From an uncultured Clostridium sp. (GTDB lineage Bacteria; Bacillota; Clostridia; Lachnospirales; Lachnospiraceae), in assembly GCA_902496665.1 (NCBI GenBank), contig CABVBU010000007.1:1-64000 (forward strand): a stretch of 64,000 bases of DNA. Direction: 5' to 3'. The position numbers and the translations under genes are program-made. Positions 1 through 6,956 of the stretch are shown one piece after another (position 1 is the first letter of the stretch; the number at the start of each line of letters is the position of its first letter). Under the pieces are notes generated by a model, which did no database searches, was not told the origin of the DNA, and saw nothing but the letters and a program-made list of their open reading frames with translations.

Positions 1-384
1 GATCACCTCATTGGAGATTAATGTCTTTCCCTCCGAGAGGGAAAACGTATCCTCTACGATCTTAAATCCGGAGTTTACGATCAGGATCCGTCCACTGAAG
101 ATATCCGAGAGCAGGGAGAGCTCCGTATCGACGGCGGCGTTGTCCACCACCGAGTTCGTGAGATATCCAGTTCTTGACATCTTATTGCTCAGGATCTGAC
201 ACTGGTTCTGGACATCAATGATCCGGCGCTCCACCTGACTCTGTCTTGAGGAGCTGGCAAGGATCCGGCTCTCCACGAGAAGCGGGATCATACAGAACAT
301 CACCATCAGGATGATCAGGGGAACCTTGACGCTCGGCGTATGTTTCCGGTAAATTTTTCGGATCCTTTCCCTAATTTTTCTCAT
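1..384 (-). CDS. Membrane sensor protein, N-terminal part, probable sensor histidine kinase (partial)
   Basis: An open frame of 128 codons runs without a stop from an ATG at 384 to the window edge, so only the N-terminus is present. It begins MRKIRERIRKIYRKH and is followed by one hydrophobic segment at about residues 18-36. A polar, probably extracytoplasmic region follows, with the start of a sensor-like domain (SGRILIVNSGFKIVED). An AGAGGAA ribosome site lies just upstream, and the first 14 bases overlap the end of the degV gene, which suggests translational coupling. A membrane anchor plus an outside sensor domain fits a two-component histidine kinase, but the kinase domains lie beyond the window. 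That assignment is an inference; a methyl-accepting or diguanylate cyclase protein is also possible. Confidence 0.55.
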   Translation of the reverse strand, partial: MRKIRERIRKIYRKHTPSVKVPLIILMVMFCMIPLLVESRILASSSRQSQVERRIIDVQNQCQILSNKMSRTGYLTNSVVDNAAVDTELSLLSDIFSGRILIVNSGFKIVEDTFSLSEGKTLISNEVI

Positions 385-1255
385 GTTCCTCTTCCATCTT
401 TCTCGTTGCCGTCACAGCAAGGCTGCCCGGTCCGATATGGCACGCGATGCTTAAGGAAAGTGGTGCCATGTATACATCAGCATTCGGGAAGCGCTCTTCG
501 ACCTCTTTCTTAAACTCCAGAGCTGCTTCCTCGTTGTCGGTGTGGGCGATTGCCAGATGGCAGTCTCTGCACTCGCTGTCGTGAAGCCTCTCGTCCAGTT
601 CTTTCTGGATCGCGTTCATCATCATGGTCTTTGCCTGCTTCATGGTACGGGCTTTCGCGAAGGAATCAAGCTTTTCCCCTAAAATGATCAGCACTGGCTT
701 GATTTTTAAAAGTGTTCCGAGAGCCGCTGCAGCCGGTGTGATCCGGCCGCCCTTTTTCAGATATTTTAAGGTATCGACGGTGATGAAGATGACAGAATCA
801 GCCGCAGTCTCCTCCAGGCGCTTCTTGATCTGTGCTCCGTCCATTCCCATAGCTGCCAGCATCTGCGCGTCCTTTACAGACTGATACTGGGTCACAGAGA
901 TCCGTCGATTGTCAACGACGAACACTTTTCCCTCGTACTCATCCTCTCCCGCCAGCACCATCGCTGTAGAGCAGGATCCGGAAAGTCCGGAGGACATCGG
1001 GATATGGATGATCTGGTCATACTCTTTTAAGAGCCCGTCCCACATCTTCAGGATGGAATCCGGTGTGGGTTGGGAGGTAGCGATATCAGCATTGTCCTTT
1101 AATCTCTGGTAAAACTGCTCCTGTGTCAGTGTGATATCCTCGTAATATGTTTCTCCATCTATCATAAACGGCATTGGCAGAACCGTAACTCCCATCTCTT
1201 TTGCCTGAGCCTGGGTGATTCCGCTGTTGCTGTCTGTTACAACTGCAATTTTCAT
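371..1255 (-). CDS. DegV family fatty-acid-binding protein
   Basis: This 294-residue protein has the length and landmarks of the DegV family. The N-terminal MKIAVVTDSNSGIT, the SQPTP segment near residue 62, the SSGLSGSCSTA stretch near 88 and the GRITPAAAALG stretch near 170 are all typical. DegV proteins bind a fatty acid in a cleft between two domains; the FakB members hand it to the kinase FakA for phosphorylation before phospholipid synthesis. No fakA is in the window, so a FakB role cannot be claimed. Translation is coupled by a 14-base overlap to the downstream membrane sensor gene. The gene is divergent from the zinc-ribbon protein at 1546. Confidence 0.9.
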   Translation of the reverse strand: MKIAVVTDSNSGITQAQAKEMGVTVLPMPFMIDGETYYEDITLTQEQFYQRLKDNADIATSQPTPDSILKMWDGLLKEYDQIIHIPMSSGLSGSCSTAMVLAGEDEYEGKVFVVDNRRISVTQYQSVKDAQMLAAMGMDGAQIKKRLEETAADSVIFITVDTLKYLKKGGRITPAAAALGTLLKIKPVLIILGEKLDSFAKARTMKQAKTMMMNAIQKELDERLHDSECRDCHLAIAHTDNEEAALEFKKEVEERFPNADVYMAPLSLSIACHIGPGSLAVTATRKMEEEHEKN

Positions 1256-1401
1256 ACAAAACTGCCCCTTTCTGTTTCTCTTTCGTCCGCCCTCTTTCTC
1301 TCCATTCCATACGGACAGGACTCGCTCCTATTTTAACCGATTTCCTACCTAAATGGAAGTGCAAAACTGCCCAAACTGTGGACGAAATAAAAAATTTATG
1401 A

Positions 1402-1511
1402 TATGCTGAGCAGTAAGCGAGTGAAAAGCATGCTCGCATGTCTGGCACGAGCAGCGAAGCGGATTACGGCAGCCGCGAAGCAGCGCTTAGTGTGAAAGCG
1501 CGGACCGTAAT
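1402..1511 (+). promoter_or_regulatory. Promoter and structured 5' leader of the zinc-ribbon membrane gene
   Basis: A TGGACG hexamer at 1379-1384 and TATGCT at 1402-1407 are separated by 17 bases, a plausible vegetative promoter. The roughly 130-base leader holds a small hairpin (GCGAG 1417-1421 with CTCGC 1433-1437). It also holds a long nested hairpin from ATTACGG (1463-1469) to CCGTAAT (1505-1511), whose inner stem is GCGCTT/AAGCGC. The large hairpin ends about 20 bases before the ribosome site, so it may affect translation. No known riboswitch class was recognised. Confidence 0.45.
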
Positions 1512-1545
1512 ATGCGATGTATTTTTAATATGGGGGGTACAGGTT

Positions 1546-2259
1546 ATGCCTTATTGTCCGAAATGCGATATGGAATTTGTCGAGGGAATCAAAGTCTGCA
1601 GCGATTGCGGCGGTCCCCTCGTGGAATCAAAAGAAGTGGCGGAAGCCATGAAAAAGAAGGAACAGGAAGAACAGCTTGCCGCTATGGCGCAGGAGATGGA
1701 TCCGTTTTCCGGTGAAGGGACTGATACGGAGTTCTCCGGGGATAATCCACCCGAGAAGTCTTCCCCGGCCGCTGAGCCTGTCCACGCCTACGTGGATAAG
1801 GGCCAGCGCTACGAGGACATGAGTTCCTCCGCATCCGCGTTCTTCTTAGTCGGCGGGGTACTTGCCATCGGTGCGGCGCTCTGCCTCCTGGGAGTCTTCC
1901 ATCTCCCAATGGCAGGATTCCAGAAATATATGTTTGAGGGCGTTCTCGTTGTTCTCGCCATCGGCAGCTTTGTCGTTGCCGTCTCCTCAAGGAAGCGCGC
2001 TGCCGAGTTAAAGGTGGAAGCCGACGATGAAAAACGCCAGACCCAGGAGATCATCGATTGGTTCTTAAAGAATTACTCTGCAAAAGAGCTGGATGAGCAG
2101 CTTCTGATGGACGACCCGGACCTCTCCGGCGAGGAACTGAGTCTCAAGCGCTTCGATCTGATCCAGGATTTCCTCATCACTGGCCGCGACATCCCGGACC
2201 AGTCCTATGCAGATTCACTCTGTGAGACGCTGTATGCAAAGCTGTATGATCAGGAATAA
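1546..2259 (+). CDS. Zinc-ribbon membrane protein of unknown function
   Basis: The chosen ATG follows a GGGGGGTACAGGTT ribosome site and gives a 237-residue protein; a longer in-frame extension upstream runs through the leader hairpins and was not used. The N-terminus is a zinc ribbon with Cys4, Cys7, Cys18 and Cys21 (CPKC and CSDCGG). A charged, Glu/Gln-rich linker follows, then two hydrophobic helices at about residues 97-118 and 128-147. The acidic C-terminal region of about 85 residues is predicted to be cytoplasmic. The architecture (ribbon, linker, two helices, helical tail) is common among uncharacterised Clostridia proteins; no function can be assigned. The gene is a single transcription unit ending at a mobile repeat and a terminator. 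Confidence 0.8.
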   Translation: MPYCPKCDMEFVEGIKVCSDCGGPLVESKEVAEAMKKKEQEEQLAAMAQEMDPFSGEGTDTEFSGDNPPEKSSPAAEPVHAYVDKGQRYEDMSSSASAFFLVGGVLAIGAALCLLGVFHLPMAGFQKYMFEGVLVVLAIGSFVVAVSSRKRAAELKVEADDEKRQTQEIIDWFLKNYSAKELDEQLLMDDPDLSGEELSLKRFDLIQDFLITGRDIPDQSYADSLCETLYAKLYDQE

Positions 2260-2269
2260 TTCTCAATTG

Positions 2270-2402
2270 GTAACTATTCAGTACCTTCATAGTTACGTGC
2301 AAAAATCCATTCCAGATCAGCTTCGCTGATGGGATTTTTGCCTTCCAGCCTATGTTTTCTTACGGTCAGCGCAGCAAGTGCGCAGACCTACTGAACAGTT
2401 AC
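2270..2402 (+). repeat. Miniature mobile element, type 1, full copy (133 bp)
   Basis: The element runs from GTAACTATTCAGTA to TACTGAACAGTTAC; the two ends are inverted repeats matching at 13 of 14 positions. It is flanked on both sides by the 8-bp direct repeat CTCAATTG (2262-2269 and 2403-2410), a target-site duplication. The left end folds as GTAACTAT-N11-ATAGTTAC. A second hairpin at 2299-2341 pairs GCAAAAATC with GATTTTTGC. The copy begins 10 bases after the stop codon of the zinc-ribbon gene. A second full copy lies at 55788-55920. It contains no open frame that could encode a transposase. Confidence 0.88.
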
Positions 2403-2415
2403 CTCAATTGTACAT

Positions 2416-2466
2416 AAAAGACTGTCTGACCGATGAACCTAATTCATCAGCCGGGCAGTCTTTTTA
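2416..2466. terminator. Bidirectional intrinsic terminator between zinc-ribbon gene and sigE
   Basis: AAAAGACTG and CAGTCTTTTT frame an inner GATGAA/TTCATC stem. The hairpin has a T run on the plus strand and an A run on the left, so it can stop transcription from both converging genes. Confidence 0.75.
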
Positions 2467-2472
2467 ATTTTC

Positions 2473-3213
2473 TTATTCAAATTTCACGATTTCCTTCTTC
2501 AGTCTCATCATGATCTTCTTCTCCAACCTCGAAATATACGACTGGGAGATTCCCATGAGATCCGCCACCTCTTTCTGTGTCATCTCCGCCCCATCCTGGC
2601 GCTTCAGACCATAGCGCAGCTCCACTATTTTCCTCTCCCTCGGGCTTAAGCGGCTCACCGCATTCTTAAGAAGGTCTTTTTCCACCTCATCCTCCATGTC
2701 TTTATAGATCACATCCTCCTCCGTCCCGAGAATATCCGACAGCAGAAGCTCATTCCCGTCCCAGTCCACGTTTAACGGCTCATCGATGGAAACCTCAAGC
2801 TTCATCTTGCTGGTCCTGCGAAGATACATCAGGATCTCATTCTCAATACACCTGGACGCATAGGTCGCCAGCTTGATATTTTTCGTCGGATTGAAGGTGT
2901 TGATGGCCTTGATGAGCCCAATGGTCCCGATAGAGATCAGGTCCTCTACGCCAACGCTGGTATTGTCAAATTTCTTTGCTATGTAGACAACCAGACGGAG
3001 ATTGTGCTCGATCAGCTCTGCCTTTGCCTCTTTCTCCTCTTCGGTTCCAAACTTATTTAACGCCTCAGTCTCCTCCTTCAGTGACAGCGGCGCCGGAAGA
3101 ATATCCGCACCTCCGATATAATGGATCTCCCCCCGCTCCGGACGGATCATCGTGCGGAAACCCATCACTTTTTTTAAACGGAACCGATTTGGCATAGAAA
3201 TTCTCATAATCAT
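2473..3213 (-). CDS. sigE: Sporulation mother-cell sigma factor, pro-sigma-E
   Basis: This 246-residue sigma-70 family protein directs early mother-cell transcription during sporulation. After a basic N-terminal pro-sequence of about 30 residues comes IHYIGGADILPAPLS, which matches the region just after the processing site in pro-sigma-E. Region 2 (NLRLVVYIAKKF, GVEDLISIGTIGLIKA) and region 4 (SRLSPRERKIVELRYG and a helix-turn-helix SQSYISRLEKK) are complete. Starts at 3219, 3213 or 3207 are possible; 3213 has the better spacing to the AAGGAG site. It lies 63 bases downstream of spoIIGA, its processing protease, as in other spore formers. A solo mobile-element hairpin sits in that gap. Confidence 0.95.
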   Translation of the reverse strand: MIMRISMPNRFRLKKVMGFRTMIRPERGEIHYIGGADILPAPLSLKEETEALNKFGTEEEKEAKAELIEHNLRLVVYIAKKFDNTSVGVEDLISIGTIGLIKAINTFNPTKNIKLATYASRCIENEILMYLRRTSKMKLEVSIDEPLNVDWDGNELLLSDILGTEEDVIYKDMEDEVEKDLLKNAVSRLSPRERKIVELRYGLKRQDGAEMTQKEVADLMGISQSYISRLEKKIMMRLKKEIVKFE

Positions 3214-3231
3214 ACTCATTCTCTCCTTTTT

Positions 3232-3258
3232 CTAACTGTTAGTCACCTTCACAGTTAT
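3232..3258 (+). repeat. Solo end-hairpin of type 1 mobile element (27 bp)
   Basis: TAACTGT and ACAGTTA form a 7-bp stem around an 11-base loop (TAGTCACCTTC). This is the same length and nearly the same loop as the left-end hairpin of the 133-bp type 1 element (loop TCAGTACCTTC). It lies between spoIIGA and sigE inside the operon. Flanking direct repeats are not recognisable. Confidence 0.55.
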
Positions 3259-3276
3259 TTTTTCACACATCGTCAT

Positions 3277-4197
3277 TCATACTTCATGGCAATCCCCTAT
3301 TGCCACAGACACATTTTCCCCTGACACCAGACACTCCGGCAATATCATCGTAAAATCCTTTCCGAAAAACAGAGGTTCCTTCGAAATCGCCACGATCGGA
3401 CGCTCGATCCAGATACTCCCGTGCTCTTCGGACATGACCTCCATCCGGTCAAAGAGAACTCCCGGCAGCATTCCATTTTCCGTTCCGACAGCCCGGTATG
3501 GGATCATAAGGACTCCCGCCTTCTCGCCTAAGAACTCTTTCGCATCCGCCGCCGCGATAATGCTCACCGGCTTTCCCGTCACAGGCTCCACGAGCCGGTT
3601 TCCAGAATCCGCCATCGCCGTAAACTCCTTTGACTTTTCGTTCAAAAAAAGCCGGACCTGATACCTCGTTTTCCCGAGCATCGGCCGCTTCACAAGAGCC
3701 GCCGCAAAGAAACGGACTCCCAAACAGAAAAATCCCATAAACATCAGGCTTTTCCATCCGGTAAGAAAGCACCGTTCCCGCAGGATCGCCAGACCGCTCT
3801 GCAGGATCCCTGCGGATAAAACCAGGACTCCCATTTCCTTTCCACGCCACTTCAAAACTTTCATCCGGGAATATCCGCTATCTGCAGAAGCATTCCTTTT
3901 CTCCTGGCACATGGTCTGTTTTCCCGGAAAAGCGATCCAGATCATCAAAAATCCTGTCACCAGCAGTTTCCAAACTTCCCATATCCCAGCAAATACCGGC
4001 TGCCCGCCTGCAGGACATCTTCCCATAAGTTCCAGATAAACGCTTCCAGTACTGCAAAGTCCCCCAGCGATCCCGGCGCCCAGAAGTCGTGGGGCCGCTG
4101 CCCGCCTTCTCATAAGCACCGCCGCCAGCCATAAGCTCAAAACATCCCGGTACACCTCCTCCAGAAAAAAGATATCGGCGTACCACTCATACTCCAC
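3277..4197 (-). CDS. spoIIGA: Sigma-E processing peptidase SpoIIGA
   Basis: SpoIIGA is the membrane aspartic protease that removes the pro-sequence of pro-sigma-E after asymmetric septation. The protein has 306 residues, the family length. Its N-terminal half is a set of hydrophobic helices starting YADIFFLEEVYRDVLSLW. The C-terminal protease domain holds the catalytic DSGN motif (MADSGNRLVEPVTGKPV, near residue 195). The start codon is GTG at 4197, placed six bases after a GGGGGG ribosome site. Its position between ftsZ and sigE is the classic Firmicutes order. Its promoter (4241-4273) has the unusual long spacer typical of the Spo0A-activated spoIIG promoter. Confidence 0.93.
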   Translation of the reverse strand: MEYEWYADIFFLEEVYRDVLSLWLAAVLMRRRAAAPRLLGAGIAGGLCSTGSVYLELMGRCPAGGQPVFAGIWEVWKLLVTGFLMIWIAFPGKQTMCQEKRNASADSGYSRMKVLKWRGKEMGVLVLSAGILQSGLAILRERCFLTGWKSLMFMGFFCLGVRFFAAALVKRPMLGKTRYQVRLFLNEKSKEFTAMADSGNRLVEPVTGKPVSIIAAADAKEFLGEKAGVLMIPYRAVGTENGMLPGVLFDRMEVMSEEHGSIWIERPIVAISKEPLFFGKDFTMILPECLVSGENVSVAIGDCHEV

Positions 4198-4240
4198 CGG
4201 AATCCCCCCTTCCCGGCATCCCTGTCTGATGTTTTCCCAT

Positions 4241-4274
4241 AGTATACCCGTCTTTCCCTCCAGAATTTGTCAAA
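4241..4274 (-). promoter_or_regulatory. spoIIG-type promoter with 21-bp spacer and Spo0A-box match
   Basis: On the minus strand a perfect TTGACA (4268-4273) and TATACT (4241-4246) are separated by 21 bases instead of 17. In Bacillus subtilis the spoIIG operon promoter is known for a 22-bp spacer that needs Spo0A. The plus strand reads TTGTCAAA at 4267-4274, seven of eight matches to the Spo0A box TTGTCGAA, overlapping the -35 element. The transcript would carry spoIIGA-sigE. Confidence 0.72.
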
Positions 4275-4520
4275 GCAGAGACGAGAAATTTGAAAACCCA
4301 TCGGGTCGTTTTAACAGGATCTCCCCTGTTTTTTCATAGAATTAAAAGATTTCCGCAGACATTTGCGGAATACGCGAAAAAAGAAGAAGAAAAAGAAAGC
4401 AGATCCGGACATTTTCTGTCGCGATCTGCGGTGAAATTTTAGAAATATTATGTATAAAATTAAAAGAATATTCCAGGCACATTCAATTGTCGCGGGCAGC
4501 CTGCATTTTTGCACCAATGT
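4275..4520. other. spoIIG upstream intergenic region
   Basis: This A/T-rich stretch holds no convincing gene. Hairpin-forming TTCCGCA/TGCGGAA (around 4350-4372) and further TGTCGC words (around 4418 and 4489), which weakly resemble Spo0A boxes, are visible. Confidence 0.4.
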
Positions 4521-4556
4521 AAAAAGACCTGGAAAAGTTTTCTCTCTTCCAGGTCT
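4521..4556 (-). terminator. Intrinsic terminator of ftsZ
   Basis: A perfect 10-bp stem (AGACCTGGAA with TTCCAGGTCT) is followed on the minus strand by TTTTT. It separates the dcw transcript from spoIIGA-sigE. Confidence 0.85.
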
Positions 4557-4606
4557 CAATATGTTCATAAATTTAATTTCAATATGGCTTGTCCGTCATC
4601 AGATTC

Positions 4607-5803
4607 TTATCTGCGGTTCTTTAAGAAATCCGGGATATTGATCTGGGTCTCGCCGCGCTGTGCCGGACGGTAAACCGGGGCATTTCCAGTCGGGATGTTG
4701 TACTTCGGCACGGAAGTCTCTGTTGTAGCTGCTGCCTCAGCCGGAGTCTTTACGGACGGAGCAGTTCTCTGAACCGGAGCCTGCTGAGCCGGTACCTTTG
4801 TCTTGTAGTTTGTGAAATCCTTCATTGCGCGCTCAACCGGTGTGTTTGCACCGTGTGCGTCAAGGCCTGTAGCGATAACTGTGATCGTTACCTCGTCCTC
4901 CGCGTTCTCATCGTACATAGCACCGAAGATGATGTTAGCGTCATCGCCTGCAAGCTCCTGAACATAGCCGGCAGCCTCGTTTGCCTCGATCAGGCTGATA
5001 TCACCGGAAATGTTGATGATAACGTGGGAAGCGCCCTCGATGGTTGTCTCAAGGAGCGGGCTGGATACAGCCTGCTTAACAGCCTCAAGTGCCTTCTCGT
5101 CGCCCTTCGCCTTACCGATACCGATGTGAGCGATGCCCTTATCTGTCATAACGGTCTGAACATCGGCGAAGTCAAGGTTGATAAGACCTGGTACGTTGAT
5201 CAGATCTGTGATTCCCTGTACTGCCTGGAGAAGAACCTCATCGGCTTTCTTTAATGCATCCGGCATGGTTGTCCGTCTGTCAACGATCTCAAGGAGACGG
5301 TCGTTCGGGATCACGATCAGAGTATCCACTGCGTTCTTTAAGTTCTCGATTCCCTTTAACGCGTTATTCATTCTCTGTCTGGCTTCGAAGCGGAACGGCT
5401 TTGTTACAACGCCGACTGTAAGAATTCCCATATCTTTTGCGATCTGAGCGATCACCGGAGCTGCACCGGTACCGGTTCCGCCGCCCATACCACAGGTAAC
5501 GAATACCATATCTGCGCCCTTAAGTGCCTGGGAAATCTCCTCCTGGCTCTCCTCAGCTGCCTTCTCTCCGATCTCCGGCTTTGCGCCTGCGCCGAGTCCT
5601 TTTGTGAGCTTCTCACCGATCTGCATAGCAGTCGGAGCTTTACAGAACTGAAGCGCCTGTTTATCTGTGTTGATACCGATAAACTCAACGCCCATAATAT
5701 TTTCTTCTACCATGCGGTTTACCGCGTTATTTCCGGCACCGCCGACACCGATCACAAGAATTCTTGCGGCATTCTCTGCCTCGTTTATCTTAATCTCTAA
5801 CAA
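4607..5803 (-). CDS. ftsZ: Cell division protein FtsZ
   Basis: FtsZ is the tubulin-like GTPase that forms the cytokinetic ring. The 398-residue protein has the tubulin signature GGGTGTGAAP near residue 108, the GVGGAGNNAVNRM nucleotide loop near residue 20, and the T7 loop NLDFADV. A variable Pro/Ala/Thr linker follows from about residue 320, then the conserved C-terminal peptide INIPDFLKNR that binds FtsA, SepF and ZapA-type partners. The start is TTG at 5803, eight bases after GGAGG. It is the last gene of the dcw transcript; ftsA, the usual upstream neighbour in many bacteria, is absent. Confidence 0.98.
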   Translation of the reverse strand: MLEIKINEAENAARILVIGVGGAGNNAVNRMVEENIMGVEFIGINTDKQALQFCKAPTAMQIGEKLTKGLGAGAKPEIGEKAAEESQEEISQALKGADMVFVTCGMGGGTGTGAAPVIAQIAKDMGILTVGVVTKPFRFEARQRMNNALKGIENLKNAVDTLIVIPNDRLLEIVDRRTTMPDALKKADEVLLQAVQGITDLINVPGLINLDFADVQTVMTDKGIAHIGIGKAKGDEKALEAVKQAVSSPLLETTIEGASHVIINISGDISLIEANEAAGYVQELAGDDANIIFGAMYDENAEDEVTITVIATGLDAHGANTPVERAMKDFTNYKTKVPAQQAPVQRTAPSVKTPAEAAATTETSVPKYNIPTGNAPVYRPAQRGETQINIPDFLKNRR

Positions 5804-5962
5804 GAATGTCTCCTCCTTTAATATCTATCAATCTATTACATCTGTATTAGCATGGTCATAAAAATCCCAAGTTAATCTAACATATATCATATTTGATTTT
5901 TTGAAAAATATCAACCTTTAATTTATGGTTTTTTTGAAAAAAACACTGATTTTCCGCTGTCC

Positions 5963-6020
5963 CCAGCCTAAGCTTTCTTACGGTCAGCGCAGCAGGTGCG
6001 CAGACCTGCTGAATCGTTAC
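5963..6020 (+). repeat. Type 1 mobile element, partial right end
   Basis: About 58 bases match the right part of the 133-bp type 1 element and end with CTGAATCGTTAC two bases from the ftsQ stop codon. In this copy the terminal stem CAGCAGGT/ACCTGCTG is perfect, whereas the full copies have mismatches. The left part is missing. Confidence 0.7.
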
Positions 6021-6021
6021 T

Positions 6022-6837
6022 CTAATTCTTCTTCACAAAACGGTACGTCGGGCTGGAATTCGTCTCGTCATAGGTATCGAGATACAGCGTACCCGAAAGT
6101 CCTGTGAGCTCCGGCATGATATCGTGAAGCTCCGCGATCTTTCCGTCAAGGCTGTCCGAATTTCCAAGCTCCACCGTGATGTCCCCCATCACAAGCTCTG
6201 CCTCGTTGTAGCTGTTATAGTTGATCCGGTCAACCTGGATGTCGCTGACATTTAAGACCTGGGTCAAGTTCAGGATCTCGCCGAAAATATCCTGATCCGC
6301 CACCGGAAGCGGCTGGTGCAGGACGATATGTCCGAACTCGAGACCAGCGATCACCGGGACGCCCGGAAGCTGCTCGGAAGAGCTCTCCACGATGATCCCG
6401 TCCTTATCGAAGTACATGTAGCTGCTCATGTAGGAGACGCAGCCCACAACGCTCTTCTCAAACACAACGACCTCCACCTTTGTGGGGCTCTTGAAATTGA
6501 TCTTATATTCCTCGATAAACGGAATGGACTTGTGCTCCTTAAACCGGTTCTGATAATAGCAGAACGCAGAATTTCTGGACCACTTGCCGTCAAATAAGAG
6601 CGACTCGATCTGCTCCTTTGTATACTGCTTATTTCCGCTCACTTCCACATCCTTGATCCGTATCGAAAAGACAAGGACGAGAAGAATGACGAGAATCGCC
6701 AGGATCACTCCAACGATGATCCCCGTCTTTCTTCCGCCTCTCCTGTTGTACATTCCAAATCCGCTGCTGCTTCTTCTCCCAAAATGGAAATTGAAGCCGC
6801 GTCTTCCAAATCCAAGACCTCTTCTTCTAAATAACAT
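6022..6837 (-). CDS. ftsQ: Cell division protein FtsQ/DivIB
   Basis: FtsQ/DivIB is a bitopic membrane protein that, with FtsL and DivIC/FtsB, regulates septal peptidoglycan synthesis. From the ATG at 6837, which follows GGTGAAGAG, the protein has 271 residues. It has an Arg/Gly-rich cytoplasmic head, a single membrane helix at about residues 39-60 (IIVGVILAILVILLVLVFSI), then a POTRA domain starting IKDVEVSGNKQYTKEQI. A beta domain with the family-typical FKSPTKVEVVVFEK segment follows. A start 12 codons upstream lacks a good ribosome site. It sits between murA and ftsZ, its usual place. Confidence 0.9.
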   Translation of the reverse strand: MLFRRRGLGFGRRGFNFHFGRRSSSGFGMYNRRGGRKTGIIVGVILAILVILLVLVFSIRIKDVEVSGNKQYTKEQIESLLFDGKWSRNSAFCYYQNRFKEHKSIPFIEEYKINFKSPTKVEVVVFEKSVVGCVSYMSSYMYFDKDGIIVESSSEQLPGVPVIAGLEFGHIVLHQPLPVADQDIFGEILNLTQVLNVSDIQVDRINYNSYNEAELVMGDITVELGNSDSLDGKIAELHDIMPELTGLSGTLYLDTYDETNSSPTYRFVKKN

Positions 6838-6956
6838 TTTCTCTTCACCTGTTATCTGATCACTTGTTCTCACGTAACATCATTGGGACCCGCGCACCTG
6901 ACACACTGATCACTGGAGGACTATAATCTGGAGCAAAAAGTCCATTGCCACGATCA

